Positions 57,991 to 64,000 of a stretch of 64,000 nucleotides of DNA are shown piece after piece. Positions within the stretch are counted from its first letter, which is position 1; the number at the start of each line of letters is the position of its first letter. The DNA is from Lycorma delicatula. Taxonomy: Eukaryota; Arthropoda; Insecta; Hemiptera; Fulgoridae. The translations under genes and the position numbers were made by a program. A model generated the notes under the pieces. That model saw only the letters and a program-made list of their open reading frames with translations, was not told the origin of the DNA and did no database searches. Location of the stretch: assembly GCF_047948215.1 (NCBI RefSeq), contig NC_134463.1, positions 51,953,201 to 52,017,200 of the forward strand, read 5' to 3'.

Positions 57991-60410
57991 AAATGTTCCT
58001 AAGAATATTCATATTCTAAATATAAGAATATGTATAAATAATATAATATATAAAATATATAATTATATAATTTAATAATAAATATATACAATTTAGAGTA
58101 TTCACTGTAAATATAACACCCCCTCCAATAAAGGTTAAAGCAAGAACGTAAAACTTTTCTGTGTTTAAGGTCCATGGTTTATAATTTTGGAAAATTTTAG
58201 ACATATTTTGTTGGCCCTATTATGTCTTATTTATAAAATTCAAAAAGATTTTTTTTATATATTAAAACCCAAGGGAGATCAAACGAAAGAACAAAATACA
58301 TATATTTAAATTTTAAGAGTGGGGGTTGATTTTTTAAAATATAAATAGATAATATATATCGTTCAAAAAAAAATTTCCTAAATTGCCTCTGAAGAAAATT
58401 GGGTTTTTCGCGATTTCCCCCCACCGCCTTAACGAATTTTTTAGAAAAAATAATATGATCAATTTTCTTATATGTCGAAATATTTGAGCCAAATTTAAAA
58501 GAAAATCGTTTCGGTTAAGCCTGAGGTAAAAGATCAAAAGCAATTCGATACATATATATACATACTTACCTTTTGTCTAGATGAACAAATTGGACTCTAA
58601 ACTTAAAAAATTTCAGAAATTCTAATACCACATTTTTCATATTTTCCCGTTTAATATACACATTCCAGCTATATTCGGAAAAATAATATATATTTGGTGA
58701 GTAATAAAACTTAAAATTAGATGCATTTTTTTTTAAAAATGTCCTTTCAAGTATATTAATATTTTGTGTTGCTAAATAATCTCTCAGAGATGACCACGTA
58801 GCTCCCGGGATTGTTTTTTTGTGTAGATCGGCTGAATTTAATTTAATTAAATCGCGTTTATTCTAATCGATGTCTGTCAATTTCAGACAATTTTATTGAA
58901 TCAATTTTTTTTTTATCTTTAGGTTCCACAGAAAAATTTCAAATAATTTTGATTTGTCCGTTTTAATTCTTTTACAAATATAATAACGTACATATGATTA
59001 TTAAATCATTATAAATGAATTGATTTTAACTAGATTGGAATTTATAATTATAATTAAAATCTTTGTAATTTTTCCTATTACTTCACTTGAATTATTCACC
59101 CAATTTTTCTCTTTCTGTTGACGATAAATAGATGTCGGTTGTGTTCATATTGGAGAAATTTAGATAAAAATAAAATTATAATAATCTCGTAACGAGCTCA
59201 CCCGTTTTATTTGTGAGAAACTTTCTTAAAGTTTGTTATTTATAAACATAATATAACATTATAATTGACTAAAAACTTCAAAAACTGTTACAGAATTTAG
59301 TAAATACAACTTTATTTAAACGTAATATGTAAAACGTATATCTATCAGTTTTTCTGATTTTTTTTCTATTTTTATAACTAGTTCTTATTTTTCACGTATT
59401 GCTTTTGATTTTTAATTAAAATAACATATACTGACAGGTAATTAATTACCCGTCAATACACGTTAACAACCTATATACTCAACCAAAAGAAAAATAAATA
59501 TTGTTTAATTTTATATTCAAACTTTAAAATAGCAGTATGTTTTTTATACAATAAATAAATGAAGTTTTATAACAATATTCATTGATAGTCGTTTAAGTCA
59601 CTATTTCACATTTATTGATTATTAGCATTAAATTATTAGTACTATAAAAGTATAAACATGTTTAATTTTCAAACAAAATAATTACTTCAACTCATTTATA
59701 TAGCGTACAAGAAATTTTATTACATACTTTGTTCAATAAAATAATAGTTATTTTTTTGTATTCAGTTAAAAGGGTGAAAAATTGATCAATTTTAGGTTTT
59801 GGAAATTTGGTTACGTATTTATCTTTTAACTGATGACCTTGAATGCTTTAGTTGTATGCTGGTGACTGTATATTTTATTAACAAACGTAATTAAATACAT
59901 GATTGATTGTAAAATAATAGTTTTGTATATTAATATCAATTAAGCTGTGTAATATTGAGTAAAATAGTTTTTAGGGAAACGTTTTAGTTCCAGAAAATAC
60001 ATAATACGCGTAATTACGAATATTTTTAAGCATACGTTGGGGAAAATTTTAATTTCAATTTTTACTTTTTAATAAAAACAACAAGTTAAATTAATAAAAT
60101 GGATTTAAACTGGAACAGCTTGTTTTCATATCCATTTAAAAAATATGAAATTAAAATTAGAGTATGTAATATATAAATTCATTTTTATAGACTTAGTGCT
60201 CCCGTATGGTGGAGATTTAATGAGGGAAGACGTTATAAAAAAGCTACACTGTTATTGTCTTTTCATAAATAAAATGATGTGATATATATTCAATTTTTTT
60301 AGAAATTCATGAATATTTGATAGTAAATACTTAATAATTTTAATGTAGATATTAGAAAATTATGATATTAAAAAATAAAGTTACGAATAATATCCGTTAT
60401 CAAATTATTT
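57991..60410. other. AT-rich stretch, no gene recognised
   Basis: A less AT-rich part at 58380-58520 (CGCGATTTCCCCCCACCGCC) looks like non-coding transposon sequence but has no second copy here. The rest is plain AT-rich DNA. Confidence 0.45.
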
Positions 60411-60765
60411 CTCTTTTTCTGTTTAGCTTCCGAAACCACTGTAAGGTATTACTTAAGAGAATGAATGAGGTTATGATGAATGGAAGTGAAGTGTAGTCTT
60501 GTACAGTCTCAGGTCGACCATTCCTGAGATATGTGATTAATTGAATCCCAACCATCAAAGAACATCGGTATCCAACATCTAGTATTCAAATCCGTATAAA
60601 AGTAACTGACTTTACTAGGACTTGAACGCTGGAACTCTCGACTTCCAAATCAGCTGCTTTGGAAAGACACGGTTCAAAACCTAATAAGGTTTTGAACTCT
60701 CGACTTTGAAATCAGCTCATTTGCGATGACGAGTTCATCACTACGAATCCATGACCAACCCGGTG
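60411..60765 (-). mobile_element. SINE-A copy 8 with partly duplicated head
   Basis: The minus-strand SINE-A is intact from tail (CTTCCGAAACCACTGTAAGG on plus) to the A-box side, but the head segment AACTCTCGACTTCCAAATCA occurs again as AACTCTCGACTTTGAAATCA about 70 bases further on. The element is thus about 355 bases instead of 300. Possible target duplication CAAATTATTTCT / CAAAATTATCT is imperfect. Confidence 0.82.
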
Positions 60766-60900
60766 AGTATTACAAAATTATCTACGAGTATTTTACGTGG
60801 TAATTTATTCCACAAAAAAAAAAAAATAATGTTAAAACAATTTTCTTTTAGCGACTTTTGAAAATATAACAAATAGCTTATGCTGAATAGAATTTTGTAT

Positions 60901-60902
<2 letters not shown>

Positions 60903-60966
<64 letters not shown>
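60903..60966. repeat. TA microsatellite
   Basis: About 30 TA units; transposon copy Y starts right after it. Confidence 0.92.
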
Positions 60967-60967
<1 letters not shown>

Positions 60968-62239
60968 CAGATGTTCAGAAAGTTACTGGCACTGGAATTA
61001 TGGAAAAGTAATGATGAAACTTTCTTTATTATTCTTTCTATTTTTATCTCATTATTTTATAGAAACGGATATTACAATAATTGTAATACATTATGAAAGG
61101 TGTTAAAAATGACCTAGTCCAAAATTAATACAACACAGCACACATTTCAATTTGTTTTCAAACACTTATCCACCTGATGCACTGGAATGTCTTGAAATGC
61201 CGTTATTACGGTTTTGAGTTCCATCAATCGTGCTTGGTCTGTTGCGATACACTACTTGATTAGCTAACCCTCGTAGATAATAATTTGGGGGAGTCAGATC
61301 GGGCGTTTGTGCAGGTCACAAACCCCTTGAAATAATTCGTTCACCAATGACATTTCGTAAAAAATCATTGACCTATTAGCTGTGTGGGCTATGGATATGT
61401 TGTTGGAACCAACCGTGATTCATTTCTACTTCTGGACTGACTAATTAAATTTGCCAAAATAGCACAATAACGAATTATATTAACAGTATTTTTTTAAATT
61501 GGACCCCCAATGCGCATTCTACTCATACAGACCCAGACTCCAATTTTCGCTTCATGTAAAGGTTTTTTCTTGTATTGATGGTGATTAGTTGTCGACCACT
61601 GTCCGTGGTCGTAATTTAACATGCCATACCAGATGAAACCACACTTTACCTATAAAAAACGTAAATTCGAGGACACCTACAAAATTTTGGTCAGTAGAAC
61701 ATTTAAACCATTGAAAAAATACAGTCTTTTGTCTTGTTCTGTAAGTTTCATATCTTGCTGCTGTTGTTAACTTACGCATTTGCTTTGATGGACTTTCGGC
61801 CATATCATCCAAATATCAAGCTGTGCTTCTGTTCGTTTACTTTAAATGGTCTTCCCATTCGATCAGCGTCTACAACAGATCCTGTTCCCCGACATTTTTC
61901 AATAAGAGTTCGAACTGCATTGCAATGTGAACAGAAGTATTTGGAAGCTTTTCAAAAAACTTGTGCTTCACTAAATCAGTATACTTGTCATCTTCACCAA
62001 AGACGTGCTCAACGAAAAAGTGGGTTCCTCTACCGAAAGAACCATTACGTTTCTCTAACTGTTGATTCCAATAAACGATATATGAAACAAAACACGTTAA
62101 ATCACAACTCAACAACTGATGACTTGGTTTATTTGTGAGCAATGCTCAACAAACCCACAGGGCAACCAACCTAATGCCAAAAGAAAAGAATATACCACAT
62201 TTCTAAAACATACTTCACAGCGACTTTCCAAACGTACAG
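60968..62239 (-). mobile_element. Second Tc1/mariner-superfamily family, copy Y, both ends present
   Basis: The left end is CAGATGTTCAGAAAGTTACT and the right end, reversed, CTGTACGTTTGGAAAGTCGC; both are preceded by TA in element orientation. The length of about 1272 bases fits the superfamily. The right 300 bases match the left part of copy X. Confidence 0.8.
61150..62110 (-). pseudogene. Transposase relic of copy Y, first catalytic Asp lost
   Basis: Minus-strand blocks: a YTDLVKHKFFEKLPNTSVHI N-terminal stretch, DRMGRPFK in a shifted frame, FFIGKVWFHLVWHVKLRPRT where copy X has FVDEAWFHLGRY, HEAKIGVWVCMSRMRIGGP, and near the end WPARTPDLTPPNYYLRG-like sequence. The D of DEAWFHL is G here. 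Numerous stops and frameshifts. The opposite-strand open frame 61734-62138 is a shadow of this relic. Confidence 0.65.
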
Positions 62240-63753
62240 TATTAAAAATATTAATTACAATATAGAATATTATAAATGGTTGTCGAGAGTTTTTATTTTT
62301 TAAATTTTACAGGACTGCTGAATTGATTTCAAAAAATGATTGTATATATATATAATTGTGTTTATTATGACCTAGAATCCCCTCGGATTAAAATTGGTTA
62401 AATCTCAAATATTCTCATTACAACCGTTCTTTTACTTTCCTTTCTGCAGCTCTACTTTTGGCGCATTAGCATAGACACATAGGAAAAGTAAGCAAGAAAC
62501 CAGAATTTCGTACATCGGGATTTCTGGAAATTTTGACATTTCAAAACTCCCTTAATGAAAAAAAAAAACGTAACAGAAATTTCCCTAGAACTACGATAAT
62601 AATATCTCCGGTCTGGGTCAACAAAACTTCTTCGGAAATGTTAAAAAATTTTAACGGATGACTGACAACCTTAAAAAAGGGGCGGAGTATTTTTGTAATT
62701 TTTCATTTTTGACTATTTTATAAATTGATTTCGTTGAAAAGAGAAACTTTGAACTTCTATTATTAGCTTATTATATTTATTTTTAATTAAATTAACTTAT
62801 TTATAATTCTGAAATTTTCAAGCAGTCGGATTTGGCAGTGGGGAGATTATTTCTAAACAATTATTTACCTCATATCTCAAAAACTCAAAAAGTTGAGTTT
62901 GGTACAAATATTAATCCATAATAACCCAGATCTCCTGAATTGTCAACCTCACTAGAGAAAGGACATTGAGAAATATGGTAAAGAACCATTTTGTTTTTTT
63001 TGGTAGATTATAATTTTCTTTAACCCTTGTTGAACAAATAACACTGCACCAAATTGGGACAAGTATTGAGTAAATAATTATTACTTCAATAAATAACCTA
63101 TAATTCAAAAAAAAGAAAAAAAGAAAAGTAAGTGTGATGAATGGAATATCTAAACTATAATTTTTTTAAACTATAATTTTCATGACTGAAAATCCAGTTT
63201 TATCTAGTATTAATTTAGATGTCAATTAAATAGTTTTTATTATTTTTTTATCTTCTGATACTTATCTGTTTTTCATGTTGTGACTGTTATTAAAAAATGT
63301 TATATGAGACAGGTATAGCTTTCATGCAAGGGGATTAAATGGAATCCTAATTATTTATTAAAAACTTTCATTTTTCTTTAGTAATTGTAATCTACATACA
63401 ACGTAGTTCTGATGATAAAAATATTGTTTGATCAAAAATATTATAAGGACCCATTTTTTTTTTTTTCAATTATACTTTTATAAAGTAATACTGCATAATA
63501 TTTAAATAAAAACGTCATTTTAAAAAGGGGGTCAAATAGGACCTATTTTTTTTTACGAACATTTTGAACTTATGTCGATTGTATTCCAAATATTTCGTAA
63601 TTACTTCATTGATATTTAAAAGCCTTATAACGTATTTAATATAAAAATATATCAAGGGTAAATTCGAGATTATGCAACCCCTGCCGGTTTTTTTCAAAAC
63701 GCGTTTTACATGCAGAAGCGAAAAATATTTTATTAGTTTCAAAAAGTTTGTGA
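62240..63753. other. AT-rich stretch, no gene recognised
   Basis: Around 62380-62700 the sequence is of higher complexity and resembles non-coding transposon DNA; no copy in this window confirms it. Confidence 0.4.
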
Positions 63754-63817
63754 ATTCCTTGTGCTTTCAGATCCTTGACCTGGTTACTAAGGTCAAGGAT
63801 CTGAAAGCACAAGGAAT
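63754..63817. repeat. Perfect 28-bp stem, 8-base loop hairpin
   Basis: The left stem starts ATTCCTTGTGCTTTCAGATC and the right stem is its exact reverse complement over all 28 bases; the loop is GGTTACTA. Stem composition is less AT-rich than the flanks. It could be transcribed into a hairpin RNA, be a snap-back duplication, or be an assembly artefact. It is not a typical bacterial-type terminator and no gene abuts it. Confidence 0.85.
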
Positions 63818-64000
63818 ACTAAAAAAAAAAATACTGAAATATCTATTTATTCTTTAAGCAGCTAATGCCCAATTTCAGTTAATTGCTGATAAATCTTGAT
63901 TAATATTCTTTTTTACAGATAAAATACTTAATCAATTGTTTGTATGTAAACTGTTCATACTCGAGTGATCAATAAAAAGGAATGACGTCCAAAGATGGCC

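Overview
The window reads as strongly AT-rich nuclear DNA of an insect, possibly a hemipteran. The arthropod call rests on one clear host exon that matches an insect allatostatin-A (galanin-like) receptor, on the transposon families (mariner-like, RTE-like, Jockey-like) and on tRNA-derived SINEs. There are no bacterial operons, rRNA genes, true tRNA genes or CRISPR arrays. I found no complete host gene. The window is most simply read as intronic or intergenic DNA around one receptor exon (53883-54111, minus strand), filled with old and moderately young mobile elements.

Layout. 1-5.7 kb: a LINE remnant, a SINE-A interrupted by a nested SINE-B, a partial copy of a ~0.7 kb repeat (called Rep700 here) joined to a charged open frame, and the longest RTE-like LINE copy. 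6-13.5 kb: direct and tandem duplications, a third tRNA-like SINE head, a LINE-B tail, a decayed mariner, and two SINE-A copies placed end to end. 14.7-17.1 kb: two long inverted-repeat elements; the first carries a different SINE family in each arm at the same relative position. 18-28 kb: SINE-A, several short-loop hairpins, RTE-like copy 2 and a full-length Rep700. 28.4-33.3 kb: SINE-B copies, a Jockey-like RT split by a 1.06 kb insertion flanked by a 13-bp target duplication, SINE-A and a transposase remnant. 36-48 kb: a cluster of Rep700 copies, a large compound microsatellite, an almost full-length Tc1/mariner-superfamily element with terminal inverted repeats, LINE-B, a Jockey-like 3' end with clean target duplications, and a GC-rich block. 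52-64 kb: RTE-like copy 3, the receptor exon, two related but dead transposons (one with a SINE in it, one next to a TA microsatellite), a LINE C-terminal remnant, a SINE-A with a duplicated head and a perfect 28-bp hairpin.

How the parts relate. SINE-A and SINE-B have different tRNA-like heads but the same 3' tail, which suggests that one LINE, not seen here, moved both. The three RTE-like copies share orientation and 3' ends but differ in 5' truncation. Many insertions can be ordered in time by their nesting and target-site duplications. Family names are from protein and motif recognition by eye; no database search was run, and percent identities are estimates unless counted.
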